DNA of 32,385 nt from the NCBI GenBank assembly GCA_001819605.1, contig MHNE01000011.1:1-32385 (forward strand), in the 5' to 3' direction. The notes beneath the pieces were generated by a model, which was not told where the DNA came from, made no database searches, and saw only the letters and a list, made by a program, of their open reading frames with translations. Every line of letters starts with the position of its first letter. Position 1 is the stretch's first letter. The DNA is from Candidatus Portnoybacteria bacterium RIFCSPLOWO2_01_FULL_43_11 (GTDB taxonomy: Bacteria > Patescibacteriota > Minisyncoccia > Portnoybacterales > UBA2143). Positions 8,541-16,387 of the stretch are shown here, piece by piece. Both the position numbers and the translations under genes were made by a program.

Positions 8541-8580
8541 AAAATAAAAAACCCTCGCAAGGAACGAGGGTTTTTTGTTT
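8541..8580 (-). terminator. Rho-independent terminator of the 1195-aa surface-protein gene
   Basis: CCCTCG and CGAGGG form the core of a hairpin with a 7-base loop, with A-runs on the left and T-runs on the right, so it can act in both directions. On the minus strand it lies 42 bases after the stop of the large surface-protein gene and ends in TTTTTTATTTT. Confidence 0.85.
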
Positions 8581-8621
8581 TTTCGTTACAAACTATTCAG
8601 ATCAACTACTATTCAGATTAA

Positions 8622-11600
8622 CTAGTACCCAACCACATAGACCGTGGTTGAAACCGCGTTTTCCAATCCCGGAACCAAATGACCGTTATACCACTGATTA
8701 GCCGTTGTCGCGTTATTACCGCCAGTGCCTTCAATATTCTTTTGCTTATAGTTGTCAGACCAAACAAAGTTGCCTACTTCAGAAGCAAAGTTATAATCGG
8801 GCGTGCCAAATTGAGTGGCGTAATTGCTGGTATTAACCTCATTGGAAGTAGAAGCCGTATCGCCAACCAAGAAAGTGGAAATAGCGTCGCCGGTTGAAGC
8901 ATTGGTCACAGTGCCGTAAACCGTAAAGGTTCTGCTTTCACCGGCCGGAACCTTAATCGCTTCTGTGCTCGGCACGGTCGTATCCACTGTAAAGTCTGGG
9001 TTGTCAAAAGTAGCCGTATAGTAGTATTGAGGACTGGCCGGGTTGGCCACAGTCGGATTAACCGCGGCTTTAATTGTACTGCCATTCTGGTCTTTAATCA
9101 AAACGCTGGCTAAATCTACTCCGGTCGTGGCAAAGACAAAAGTGGTTCTGTAAAGCAGAACATCGCCGCCAGAAGCGTCAGCCGTTACTTTAAAGGCATA
9201 GAGGCCTATATTACCGCCTCCAGCCAAGGACGAAGCCGCGCCTAAACGAGCACTGGCAGTTGGTAAAGCAACTGTTGGCTTACTGCTCCTTAAAACCATG
9301 GCCGAGCTCGTGGAATTATTGTAAGTTTCATAAGTGGTCGTGCTGATTTCCGTGTTAGAAGATTTGCCTGTTGTCTTAACGCCGTTGGCGCCGCCAAAGC
9401 CAATCTTTAAGTCAGCCGAGTTAGTACCCGGGGCATTATCAGTATTCGGATCAATAGTGGACATATCCGCTTTTATCGTAACTGTCTTGGCATTACCGGT
9501 GCCCTTAAGAATAGTCAGGGTATCAGCGTCAAAGTTAAAGGTGTATTCACCGGTTGACGGAATAGACGCGTTGCCTAATTTCGTGGTGCCGACATAAAGC
9601 GCCACATTGGTCACATCCCGATACTCGCCGGTCAAACCGCTGAACGCGTAGCCGCCGTCAGCCAAAAGAACTCTTAACTGGTCTAATCTTAAATCTTCGT
9701 CTTGAGCCGTGAGCTTGACATTGGAAAAGACATTGCCCGTTGAACCAGCTAAAAGAATGGCTGAAGAAGGATTATTGGAAGTTTCAATCGTCAAAGTTCC
9801 ATTAACTTTATTGGTTAAGGTCGGACCGTGGTCCGGAGTCAAAGTCTCGGTAACGGCGTTGCTGGTGCTTAAGCCATAAGCCGTGACATTTGCGCCGGCG
9901 CTGTCAGCCATACCCCAGTTCTCCGTGGCATCAGAAGCCACAGTAGTTTTATTGCCTTTTAATTCAATCTTGGCGCTAGTGCCTTTCTTAACAATAATCG
10001 GCGTTTCAAGGGAAAAAGTGGAAGTATTGGGCTGTGTGCTTATCGCGTCATTTATAGGCGATTGCTGAACTCCGTCAGCGTAAACGGTCAAGGAGCCGGT
10101 ATTAGTGGCTGACTGACCCCGGCCGGCAAAAGCGATTTGCGTTATTCTAATGTCTTCGCCGGAGTTACTAGCGTCAAAATTCCATGAAGTCAAAGTTACG
10201 GCCTGCTGGTTAACAATAATATTTCCGTCAGCCGGAAGCGTGTTTCTCGTAACGGTCAAGGCAGCGGCTTTAACGGTCTGGGTATTGCCGGAAACTGAAC
10301 TGCTCGGCGTGGCTGTAATGGTATTGCTGGTTACTCCGCCTCTGATGGTCATTGCTGAAGGAGTAAACTTGACATAAATGGTGTCATTGGTGCTCCAACC
10401 GCCGTTAGTGGCTAAATCAGCCCTGACTTTGTAAACCGTGTCGCCAATCGGCGCTGTAAAGGTGTCGGTCCAGGCAACAGTCACCGCGTTATTGGTAATA
10501 TCAGTGGGCCCGGCCACAACATTGCCGTTCGGGTCAACTAATTCCACGCCGGTTAAAGCGTCTTCAATATTGCCGCTGGTGCTTGAAGTAATGGTAAGAG
10601 TTAAAGCTGAAACATCAACGGATTCGCCTTTAACCGTAAACTTGAAAGCGCCTAAATACTGGTTGTTAGCCACCGCGATATTTGTGGCTGTAATTTCATT
10701 GCTTCTCTGGACTTCCACTGTGCCGTTTGAAATGGTAAATTCCCTATCGCTTAAAACTGGATTGCCGGAGCTTGTGCCAGCGCCTGAATAAGTCGGCGTA
10801 ATATTATAGTTGTAAGTGACGCCCTTGACTAACAAGTCAGTAGTCCTGTAAATGCCCAAATCAACTGTTCTCGCGGAGCCGCTTTCAACATCAGCTCTGA
10901 CTTGGAACTGTTTGATTTGTCCTTTATCAAGAGTAATCTTGTCAAAATTAAAGGTTACATACTGGTTGCTTTTAACAACGCCATCAGCGATTTTAGTCGT
11001 CTCAGCTAAAAGCTCCATATTCTTTAAGTCTGTGCTTAAGCTGGCGCTTCCCTGCTGATAAATCTTTACTTGGCTGAATTCAACTTTTTCAGTTGAGCCG
11101 GCCTGCACCTGGAAAGACATGAAAGTATAATCCTGCTTTCCAACCTGAATACTTGAAGAAGTGGCGTTTTGGTAAGCACCTGGCCCAACCGTGGCTGAAC
11201 CAATAGTAATGGTGCTGTTATTAGTCATGGCATTGCCGGTAATCGGCAAAGTGCCGTTAAGCGCGGCCGTGCCTTTTAAGGTGATGCTCGTCAAAGAAAG
11301 AGCTGGCGTTTCGCCGGCGTAATTAGTCAAACTGGCAGCCATATTAGCCGATAAAATAATTGGCTTAGTCGTGCCATTAGCTACCTTAATATCGTCATTA
11401 AAAGTAGCTTCGTGGACGGAATTCAAGGTTTTGGCTGTTTCATTGATGGAAAGATTTGTATCTCCGTCAATTACGTCCAAACCGGCAAGAGCTGCATCTT
11501 GAGCCAAACCGACTCTTTTTACCGTCAATGAATCAACAGTAACATCACCGTTGCTGGCTGTTAGATTAATCTTAGTAAAAGGTACTCTGGCCGCGTTCGG

Positions 11601-12209
11601 AACCGTACTTCCAGCCGCCGGAGTGTCAGCCGCTAAAGCAACAGTTAATGTGCCTTCGCTGGTCTCTGCTGAAGGCGGGAAAGCCGCGTTCGGGTCGGTA
11701 ACATTAGCGCCGGCCGTATAGCCCGCTGAATCAGTGCCGTTGATGGTATAAATTGACTCGGCGTCAAAGACAGGGGTAAATGTTTCCGCCGTCATATTGA
11801 GCCAATATTTACTACCGGTATCAGCGCCTTCTTCAGCGTGAAGCCGGTAAACCGGATCAGTGCTGATTTCTCTGACTAAATCAGAAGTGACATAGCCGTC
11901 CATAACTGCCTGACTAACGTCCATTACGTCATTCCAGTTATTGCCGTCGCCATTCTTGTCAAAATGTTTATAGCTTTCAAAAACATGCGGACTTAAAATA
12001 AGCCGCTTGAATTTTTTGGCGCCGGCCAATTTGACGATGTAAATGTCAAATTGAGCCATACCCGCGGCGCTGGGATTTCTAATCAAATCGCCGTCCACGA
12101 CATCAACCGCCAAAGCGCTCATCGGCGCGAGCATAGCCAAACCGGAAAGCCAAAGCGTGGTAGTAACTGAAGTTAAAATCGAAATCGGTTTTTGTAATTT
12201 TTTACTCAT
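8622..12209 (-). CDS. Large S-layer-like exported surface protein
   Basis: A 1195-aa protein. An N-terminal signal peptide (KK then a hydrophobic stretch, cleavage near MSALA at about residue 34) is followed at once by the domain DGDLIRNPSAAG...DKNGDGNNWND (~residues 38-170). That domain has a Ca-binding-type loop and is shared with the 514-aa SH3 protein. The remaining ~1000 residues are a run of beta-sandwich-like segments rich in Thr, Ser, Ala, Val and Asn and almost free of Cys (for example SAETSEGTLTVALAADTP and ANNQYLGAFKFTVKGE). This is the composition of Parcubacteria coat proteins. The end, NQWYNGHLVPGLENAVSTT, gives no sortase motif. No Shine-Dalgarno is seen before the ATG although expression is probably high. 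A terminator follows; a 15-base palindrome and a ~165-nt structured element lie upstream. A coat role is inferred from size, export and composition. Confidence 0.8.
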   Translation of the reverse strand: MSKKLQKPISILTSVTTTLWLSGLAMLAPMSALAVDVVDGDLIRNPSAAGMAQFDIYIVKLAGAKKFKRLILSPHVFESYKHFDKNGDGNNWNDVMDVSQAVMDGYVTSDLVREISTDPVYRLHAEEGADTGSKYWLNMTAETFTPVFDAESIYTINGTDSAGYTAGANVTDPNAAFPPSAETSEGTLTVALAADTPAAGSTVPNAARVPFTKINLTASNGDVTVDSLTVKRVGLAQDAALAGLDVIDGDTNLSINETAKTLNSVHEATFNDDIKVANGTTKPIILSANMAASLTNYAGETPALSLTSITLKGTAALNGTLPITGNAMTNNSTITIGSATVGPGAYQNATSSSIQVGKQDYTFMSFQVQAGSTEKVEFSQVKIYQQGSASLSTDLKNMELLAETTKIADGVVKSNQYVTFNFDKITLDKGQIKQFQVRADVESGSARTVDLGIYRTTDLLVKGVTYNYNITPTYSGAGTSSGNPVLSDREFTISNGTVEVQRSNEITATNIAVANNQYLGAFKFTVKGESVDVSALTLTITSSTSGNIEDALTGVELVDPNGNVVAGPTDITNNAVTVAWTDTFTAPIGDTVYKVRADLATNGGWSTNDTIYVKFTPSAMTIRGGVTSNTITATPSSSVSGNTQTVKAAALTVTRNTLPADGNIIVNQQAVTLTSWNFDASNSGEDIRITQIAFAGRGQSATNTGSLTVYADGVQQSPINDAISTQPNTSTFSLETPIIVKKGTSAKIELKGNKTTVASDATENWGMADSAGANVTAYGLSTSNAVTETLTPDHGPTLTNKVNGTLTIETSNNPSSAILLAGSTGNVFSNVKLTAQDEDLRLDQLRVLLADGGYAFSGLTGEYRDVTNVALYVGTTKLGNASIPSTGEYTFNFDADTLTILKGTGNAKTVTIKADMSTIDPNTDNAPGTNSADLKIGFGGANGVKTTGKSSNTEISTTTYETYNNSTSSAMVLRSSKPTVALPTASARLGAASSLAGGGNIGLYAFKVTADASGGDVLLYRTTFVFATTGVDLASVLIKDQNGSTIKAAVNPTVANPASPQYYYTATFDNPDFTVDTTVPSTEAIKVPAGESRTFTVYGTVTNASTGDAISTFLVGDTASTSNEVNTSNYATQFGTPDYNFASEVGNFVWSDNYKQKNIEGTGGNNATTANQWYNGHLVPGLENAVSTTVYVVGY

Positions 12210-12228
12210 TTTAATTTTTTATTAATCT

Positions 12229-12243
12229 TAATCTCTGAGATTA
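12229..12243. promoter_or_regulatory. 15-base palindrome in the S-layer gene leader
   Basis: TAATCTCTGAGATTA has 7-bp arms around one central base, 20 bases upstream of the start codon of the large surface-protein gene. It could be an operator or an RNA hairpin. A weak promoter (TTGTCT, 18 bases, TAATCT) partly overlaps it on the minus strand. Confidence 0.35.
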
Positions 12244-12309
12244 GCTAATTCATATGCTATTAGACAATCTCATTCGACCTTATTTTTTCTTTCAGCCGTA
12301 TCGACCCAT

Positions 12310-12474
12310 AGAGGTCATTTCAAAACTCTCCTTTCTGCTGTAATTTTTTAATTTTGGCTGCGGCTTCGTCAGTCCTCCTCGTCGTATATTAGTCATATAC
12401 GACTTCGTCGTCCTTCCTTGCCTCGCCTAAAATTAAAAAATTTCGCTGCGAAAAAGAGTTTTGAAATGACCTCT
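12310..12474. repeat. ~165-nt structured palindromic element, copy 1
   Basis: Perfect 20-bp outer arms lie at 12310-12329 (AGAGGTCATTTCAAAACTCT) and 12455-12474. Inside are a second stem region (AATTTTTTAATTTT against AAAATTAAAAAATT) and a central hairpin around CGTCGTATAT/ATATACGACTTCG. The blocks TTTTGGCTGCGGCTT and GCCTCGCCTAAAAT are shared with copy 2 at 19807-19967; the stems differ. It fills most of the gap 12210-12553, where no gene is visible. Confidence 0.85.
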
Positions 12475-12553
12475 TATTACAGCCGAATCCTTATTATCTA
12501 ACTAAACCCGCTTAGAGGTCAAGAGTCACCCCTTTATTTAAAGGTGTTCGACC

Positions 12554-13375
12554 TTACTCTTGTCCTTCCAAGTTTTCCAAATTTTTAATTATTTCATCAG
12601 TGGTGGTAATTGTTTTAAAGCTGTTTTCTTCAAGAAAAATCAAAACTTCTTTGTCAGTGGTGCTGGCCGTGTTCTTATCGTCATCTTTACCGTCTTTAAT
12701 TAGAGTGGTTAAAATCTGGTAATTAATTTCTTCCATTATTTTTTCCGCTTCTAGCACTTTTCCCTGAACAACTTCGGATAAAGAGGGGATTTCTTCTCTG
12801 GTTTTAATCAGGTTTTCTTTTATTCTTTGGGTTTTCTTGGCCATAGCCATTACCTTTTCTCTTGGAGTGTTTTTAACATAAAGACTCGCCCCGGCTAAAT
12901 TATCTTTAAAATCATTGATTACTTCTTCCACTTTTTCTACTTTCTTTTCCGGCGATAATGAATCTTCGGTAATTTTATTTAATTCTTCCAAGCGTCTCTC
13001 GGCAAATTCCACCTGAAGCTGGGCCTTGCTTTCTTCTGAAGCTAGACCAGCCCGAATTTTCTCGGTTGCCTGCTTTACGGGATAAAGCGTCTCCCCGGGC
13101 AGACTGGCCTGCGATGCCATAGAAACCAACCAAGGCCCGCCGCCTAAAATCAAAATCAAACAAATAGTTAGAGCAATTGGCTGAAAAGGCCTTAACCAAT
13201 TAAAAAAGTCAATCCGAGGAGCTGGCTCAAGAGAAGCGGGCTTAAGAAAAGCAGACTTTATTGACTCAAAAGTGATTTGCTTAATTAAATTTTGCCGCAT
13301 TAAATCCAACCGTTCCTCTGAAGGTTTAATTTCTTTTAGCCGCTTAATTTTTTGAATTAGTTCTTCTTGAAGCAT
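12554..13375 (-). CDS. DUF5667-type membrane protein, probable anti-sigma partner
   Basis: A 273-aa protein with a cytoplasmic N terminus (1-65) of charged helices, one membrane helix (about 66-87, IALTICLILILGGGPWLV), and an external helical domain. That domain opens with LPGETLYPVKQATEKIR, the hallmark of DUF5667. The gene lies 80 bp after the ECF sigma factor gene on the same strand. The layout, a short N-terminal cytoplasmic domain plus one transmembrane helix encoded next to an ECF sigma factor, is that of anti-sigma factors; no zinc-binding HxxxCxxC motif is present. The external coiled region (about 105-230) could sense envelope state. Function is inferred from context and family co-occurrence. 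Confidence 0.72.
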   Translation of the reverse strand: MLQEELIQKIKRLKEIKPSEERLDLMRQNLIKQITFESIKSAFLKPASLEPAPRIDFFNWLRPFQPIALTICLILILGGGPWLVSMASQASLPGETLYPVKQATEKIRAGLASEESKAQLQVEFAERRLEELNKITEDSLSPEKKVEKVEEVINDFKDNLAGASLYVKNTPREKVMAMAKKTQRIKENLIKTREEIPSLSEVVQGKVLEAEKIMEEINYQILTTLIKDGKDDDKNTASTTDKEVLIFLEENSFKTITTTDEIIKNLENLEGQE

Positions 13376-13455
13376 TTTTTACGGAAAATACCTATATTAC
13401 GCCTATATTAAAGAAGACGAATTAAAACCAATTCTATTACACCATTCAACCGTTA

Positions 13456-14013
13456 TTAAAGCTCCTTTTTTAAGGACTTTAAAGCCCGATGCAGTTGAAC
13501 CCGAACCGCGGATTCCGGCTTTTCCAAAACTTGAGCTATTTCTTTTACTGAAAAGTCGTCTATGTAGTGCCAAAGAATCAAATCCTGATAATCATGATTA
13601 AGCTTAGTCAATGCTTTTCTGATTTGGACTAAATCCGATTTTAGAGCCAAATTTTCCTCCGGGCCAGCCCCGGGATTAGGAATATTCTTTAAGGCCATTT
13701 CTTTTTCATCGTCAATAATCAGCTCTTTTTTTGGTTTTTTTCTGTAATAATCAATAACCAAATTTCTGGCTATCTGATAAATTACGGCCCGGGGATTTAA
13801 AAGACTGGAACCGGAACTGACGCTTTTCCAGCACCTTAAAAAAACTTCTGAAGTCAAGTCTTCAGAATCGTGAGAGGAATTAGTCTTTAAATAAATAAAC
13901 CGATAAAGCTGGGGCGCGTATTGGTCGTAAAGCTGAATAAATGCTTCGTTATCCCCTTTTTCTATTTTTTTCTGAAGAATATTTTCTTCTTGTTTTTTTA
14001 AGAAATTGCTCAT
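13456..14013 (-). CDS. ECF-type RNA polymerase sigma factor
   Basis: A 185-aa sigma-70 family protein with only regions 2 and 4. Region 2 spans about 25-64 (FIQLYDQYAPQLYRFIYLK, SEDLTSEVFLRCWKS). Region 4 spans about 136-183, with a helix-turn-helix in FSVKEIAQVLEKPESAVRVQLHRAL. The linker carries the usual Asp/Glu-rich stretch. It should direct RNA polymerase to an envelope or stress regulon. The first 65 bases overlap the 3' end of rmlA in another frame; no later Met, Val or Leu start fits before region 2, so the overlap appears real. A weak AAGAAGA site precedes the ATG. The probable anti-sigma gene follows. Confidence 0.9.
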   Translation of the reverse strand: MSNFLKKQEENILQKKIEKGDNEAFIQLYDQYAPQLYRFIYLKTNSSHDSEDLTSEVFLRCWKSVSSGSSLLNPRAVIYQIARNLVIDYYRKKPKKELIIDDEKEMALKNIPNPGAGPEENLALKSDLVQIRKALTKLNHDYQDLILWHYIDDFSVKEIAQVLEKPESAVRVQLHRALKSLKKEL

Positions 14014-14728
14014 TTTTCGTCTTCTTGGCTATAAAATTATTGGCCTCTAATAAGGAATCAAAAGTACCAGCGTCAATCCATCTCCCTTTTATTTTTTGAT
14101 AAGTTAAAGTCCCCTCTTTTAAATAAAGATTATTCAAATCAAGAATTTCATATTCGCCCCGTTTAGAGGGTTTTAACTTCCTAATCATATCAAAAACTCG
14201 GTTGTCATACAAATAAAACCCGGTTTGAATCCAGTTGCTTGGCGGGTTTTTGGGCTTTTCAAAACAAGCGATGATTTTATCGCCATTAAACTTCATCACC
14301 CCAAATCTCTCCGGATCAGGCACTTGTTTAATAATAATCTTGGCTCCTTTTTCTTGTTTTTGAAAATCGTGAACTGCTTTAGCTAAACTATCTTCATAGA
14401 TATTATCACCTAAGATTAAAGCAACTTTATCATTGTCAGTAAAATCTTCAGCCACGGCTAAACCGTGAGCAATTCCCTTGGGTTCTTCCTGAATATCATA
14501 ACTCAAATTAACCCCTAAATGCCTGCCCGAACCTAATAAATCCAAAAACTGACCCGCGTGTTCTCTTCCGGAAACAATTAAAATATTCGTTATTCCGGCG
14601 TCCCTTAAAGTGAAAATAGGGTAATAAATCAACGGCTTATCGTAGACCGGCAAAATGCTTTTATTAATTATTTTTGTTAGAGGCCTCAAACGAGTGCCTA
14701 AACCGCCGGCTAAAATAATTCCTTTCAT
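13949..14728 (-). CDS. rmlA: Glucose-1-phosphate thymidylyltransferase-like nucleotidyltransferase (RmlA-type)
   Basis: A 259-aa sugar-nucleotide pyrophosphorylase. The N-terminal signature GGLGTRLRPLTKIINKSILPV, then DKPLIYYP, LILGDNIYED and FEKPKNPPSNWIQTGFYLYD match the RmlA family. It activates a hexose-1-phosphate, probably glucose-1-P plus dTTP to dTDP-glucose, the first step towards rhamnose. It is about 30 residues shorter than classical RmlA (~290 aa); short forms are usual in this group. The last ~20 residues are Lys/Arg-rich and are encoded in the region overlapping the sigma factor start. rmlB and the epimerase/reductase lie 1-2 kb upstream on the same strand but in a separate block, with an HTH gene between them. 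Confidence 0.82.
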   Translation of the reverse strand: MKGIILAGGLGTRLRPLTKIINKSILPVYDKPLIYYPIFTLRDAGITNILIVSGREHAGQFLDLLGSGRHLGVNLSYDIQEEPKGIAHGLAVAEDFTDNDKVALILGDNIYEDSLAKAVHDFQKQEKGAKIIIKQVPDPERFGVMKFNGDKIIACFEKPKNPPSNWIQTGFYLYDNRVFDMIRKLKPSKRGEYEILDLNNLYLKEGTLTYQKIKGRWIDAGTFDSLLEANNFIAKKTKNEQFLKKTRRKYSSEKNRKRG

Positions 14729-14746
14729 AAAGATTTAAGATTTAAG

Positions 14747-14808
14747 ATAATAGGGTAATAATAAGGTATTATTAGGGCAATAAATATACTTAATTTATAC
14801 CCTATTAT
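14747..14808. repeat. Inverted repeat in the rmlA leader
   Basis: ATAATAGGGTA (14747-14757) and TACCCTATTAT (14798-14808) are perfect 11-bp arms around a 40-base AT-rich interior that includes AATAAGGTATTATT. It lies between the HTH gene and rmlA. It may be a repeat element or a leader hairpin. Confidence 0.5.
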
Positions 14809-14846
14809 TTGCCTTATTTATCCAGCGCCTTTCCAGAATAATCCTT

Positions 14847-15392
14847 TCAGTGGGGTCTAATGCCTCTGAAGGGTGCGGGATTAATTTTGTAGAAACTGCT
14901 CCTTCCTCTTCCTTGCTGGAATAAAATTTTTCTCTTTGCCATTTCGTTTAAATCTTTTCTGATCGTCCTCGGGCTTGAGCTTGGAAAAAGAACGGATAAT
15001 TCTTTTAACTGGACAAAATCTTTATCTTTAACGTAAGAAAGAATTTTTTCCTGTCTTTTGTTCAGTGAATTTACTTTTGCGGTTGGCTTTGGAACGGCTG
15101 ATTTTTCACTTCCTAATAATTTTATCTCTTCCGCCAGCCGCTGATATTCTCTGGTTAATACAACAAAATTAATTGACTTTATCCAGCTCTGGGCCCGGGC
15201 GATTCTAAAATAATTTAAAAGAATTTCAATCTGCTTAACGGATTCTTTCTTGTTTTCTAAAACTAATTCGTTAATGAGCTGATTAGCTGTTTTTCTTATC
15301 TGACCAATTAAAACCTCACCCCCGGGAAATAAATTAGTTACTCCGTACACGGCCAAAGCCAATTCTACGGCCTTTTGCTTTATGTCTTTCAT
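14847..15392 (-). CDS. Four-helix-bundle-like protein fused to a DeoR-type winged HTH
   Basis: A 181-aa protein. Residues 1-92 are helical and resemble CPR four-helix-bundle proteins (AVELALAVYGVTNLFPGGEVLI, LNYFRIARAQSWI). After a linker with Pro/Lys, residues ~112-173 form a DeoR-like winged helix: LNKRQEKILSYVKDKDFVQL, LSVLFPSSSPRTIRKDLNEM, then KRKILFQQGRGRSSFYKI. It is probably a DNA-binding regulator; the N-terminal bundle may dimerise or sense something. It lies between the rhamnose genes and rmlA, so control of sugar-nucleotide genes is possible but unproven. The C-terminal tail (NPAPFRGIRPH) is encoded by CCCGCACCCTTC...GACCCC, reminiscent of the CCCCGCACC palindrome family nearby. 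Confidence 0.65.
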   Translation of the reverse strand: MKDIKQKAVELALAVYGVTNLFPGGEVLIGQIRKTANQLINELVLENKKESVKQIEILLNYFRIARAQSWIKSINFVVLTREYQRLAEEIKLLGSEKSAVPKPTAKVNSLNKRQEKILSYVKDKDFVQLKELSVLFPSSSPRTIRKDLNEMAKRKILFQQGRGRSSFYKINPAPFRGIRPH

Positions 15393-15454
15393 CTCGGAAA
15401 ATGATAATCTATTTCTTTATTTTAGGCAAGAAATCCCGGCAATTTAGCGTCTTT

Positions 15455-15493
15455 CTAAAAAAAATCTGTATTATCGAGGTTCAACCCCGATAA
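15455..15493 (-). terminator. Terminator after the rhamnose block
   Basis: On the minus strand TTATCGGGGTTGAACCTCGATAA forms a hairpin (outer TTATCG/CGATAA, inner GGTT/AACC). It is followed after six bases by a run of eight T. It ends the unit pseudoprotease-rmlB-epimerase/reductase. Confidence 0.7.
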
Positions 15494-15507
15494 GGCTTTA
15501 ATAGCTA

Positions 15508-16353
15508 TTATCTTAACTCTTTATAAGCTTCCATAATTTCTTTAAGCCGGTTTTCGTCTAAAGCCGGCATTTTTAGGCCCATGGACTTAGCTTTTTCATT
15601 ACTTAAAACGCAGTTACTTCTTTTCGCCTTGACAATGCCGTCTTTGCCCTCTAATTCTTCCAATGTGATTAAAGTATAATCATGGTTCGGCTCAATAACT
15701 TTCTTATGGGCCTCAATAATTTGACTATGTTCAACATAGCCGTCGTTGGTTAAATTTAAAATGCCGGTTGGCTTAATTTCAGCTAATTTCTCAAGGGCTG
15801 GAAAAAGGTCTTCAATCAAAGTCACGGAATTGGGAAGAGAAATTATTTTTTTATAGGAAATAATTTTATTGATTAAATTGCGCGGATGCGGTTCGGTTGA
15901 AATAGGCATTCTGATTCTTGTTTGCAAAACCGGCAATTCTTTTAGGGCCGCTTGCATAACGATTCTCATTCGGGAATAAAAACTACCAAAAAAATTTGGC
16001 TCGTTTTCTTCGGTAAAGGACGTCTCCGGCCCGCCGGAATAAATACAGCCGGATGAAATCTGGATTGGATAAGCTCCGGCTTCTAAAGCGGCCAGCATCG
16101 CGTTAATGGCGCCAGCCACATTAATTAAAACAGTCGTTTCTTTATTGTCTTCACACCAATCAATATTCGGATAAGTCCGCGCCCCGGCGAAATTTATCAC
16201 CGCATCGGGTTTGCTTTTTTTAAAATTTTCAACTAAAAGCGGGTAATTGGTTATCTCCAGCCGCCCGACTAAAACATTATGACCTTTGTTTTTCAAATAT
16301 TTAGCGCAGCGGCTGCCCAAAAAGCCGGTTGATCCCAAAAGATAAAATTTCAT
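15508..16353 (-). CDS. RmlD-like NAD(P)-dependent reductase resembling plant NRS/ER 3,5-epimerase/4-reductase
   Basis: A 281-aa extended-SDR protein. The glycine motif STGFLGS is at 8-14. From memory of the family, blocks NIDWCEDNKETTVLINVAG, SSGCIY, FTEENEPNFFGSFYS, RMPIS and PRNLINKIISYKKI match the plant and giant-virus bifunctional nucleotide-rhamnose synthase/epimerase-reductase (NRS/ER) better than classical bacterial RmlD. Such an enzyme converts NDP-4-keto-6-deoxyglucose to NDP-rhamnose in one protein, which would explain the absence of rmlC here. C103 sits at the proposed epimerase Cys. The SDR Tyr is Y126, but the usual YxxxK lysine is Arg (R130), an oddity that may affect activity. 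It is encoded 34 bp after rmlB. The SDR assignment is sure, the NRS/ER subtype likely, the exact reaction inferred. Confidence 0.75.
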   Translation of the reverse strand: MKFYLLGSTGFLGSRCAKYLKNKGHNVLVGRLEITNYPLLVENFKKSKPDAVINFAGARTYPNIDWCEDNKETTVLINVAGAINAMLAALEAGAYPIQISSGCIYSGGPETSFTEENEPNFFGSFYSRMRIVMQAALKELPVLQTRIRMPISTEPHPRNLINKIISYKKIISLPNSVTLIEDLFPALEKLAEIKPTGILNLTNDGYVEHSQIIEAHKKVIEPNHDYTLITLEELEGKDGIVKAKRSNCVLSNEKAKSMGLKMPALDENRLKEIMEAYKELR

Positions 16354-16387
16354 AAAAATTAGATATTCGGTGTTTTAATATTTAAAA

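Noticed and set aside
8679-11058. Several open frames of 60-117 codons on the plus strand opposite the large surface-protein gene
   Set aside because: They are antisense shadows of a strongly biased Thr/Ser/Ala-rich coding sequence, with no ribosome binding sites and no domain-like sequence.
14830-14885. A further copy of the CCCCGCACC palindrome at the 3' end of the HTH gene
   Set aside because: Only one arm-like sequence (CCCGCACCCTTC) and a nearby GACCCC are seen; there is no clear inverted partner, so it is at most a degenerate relic.
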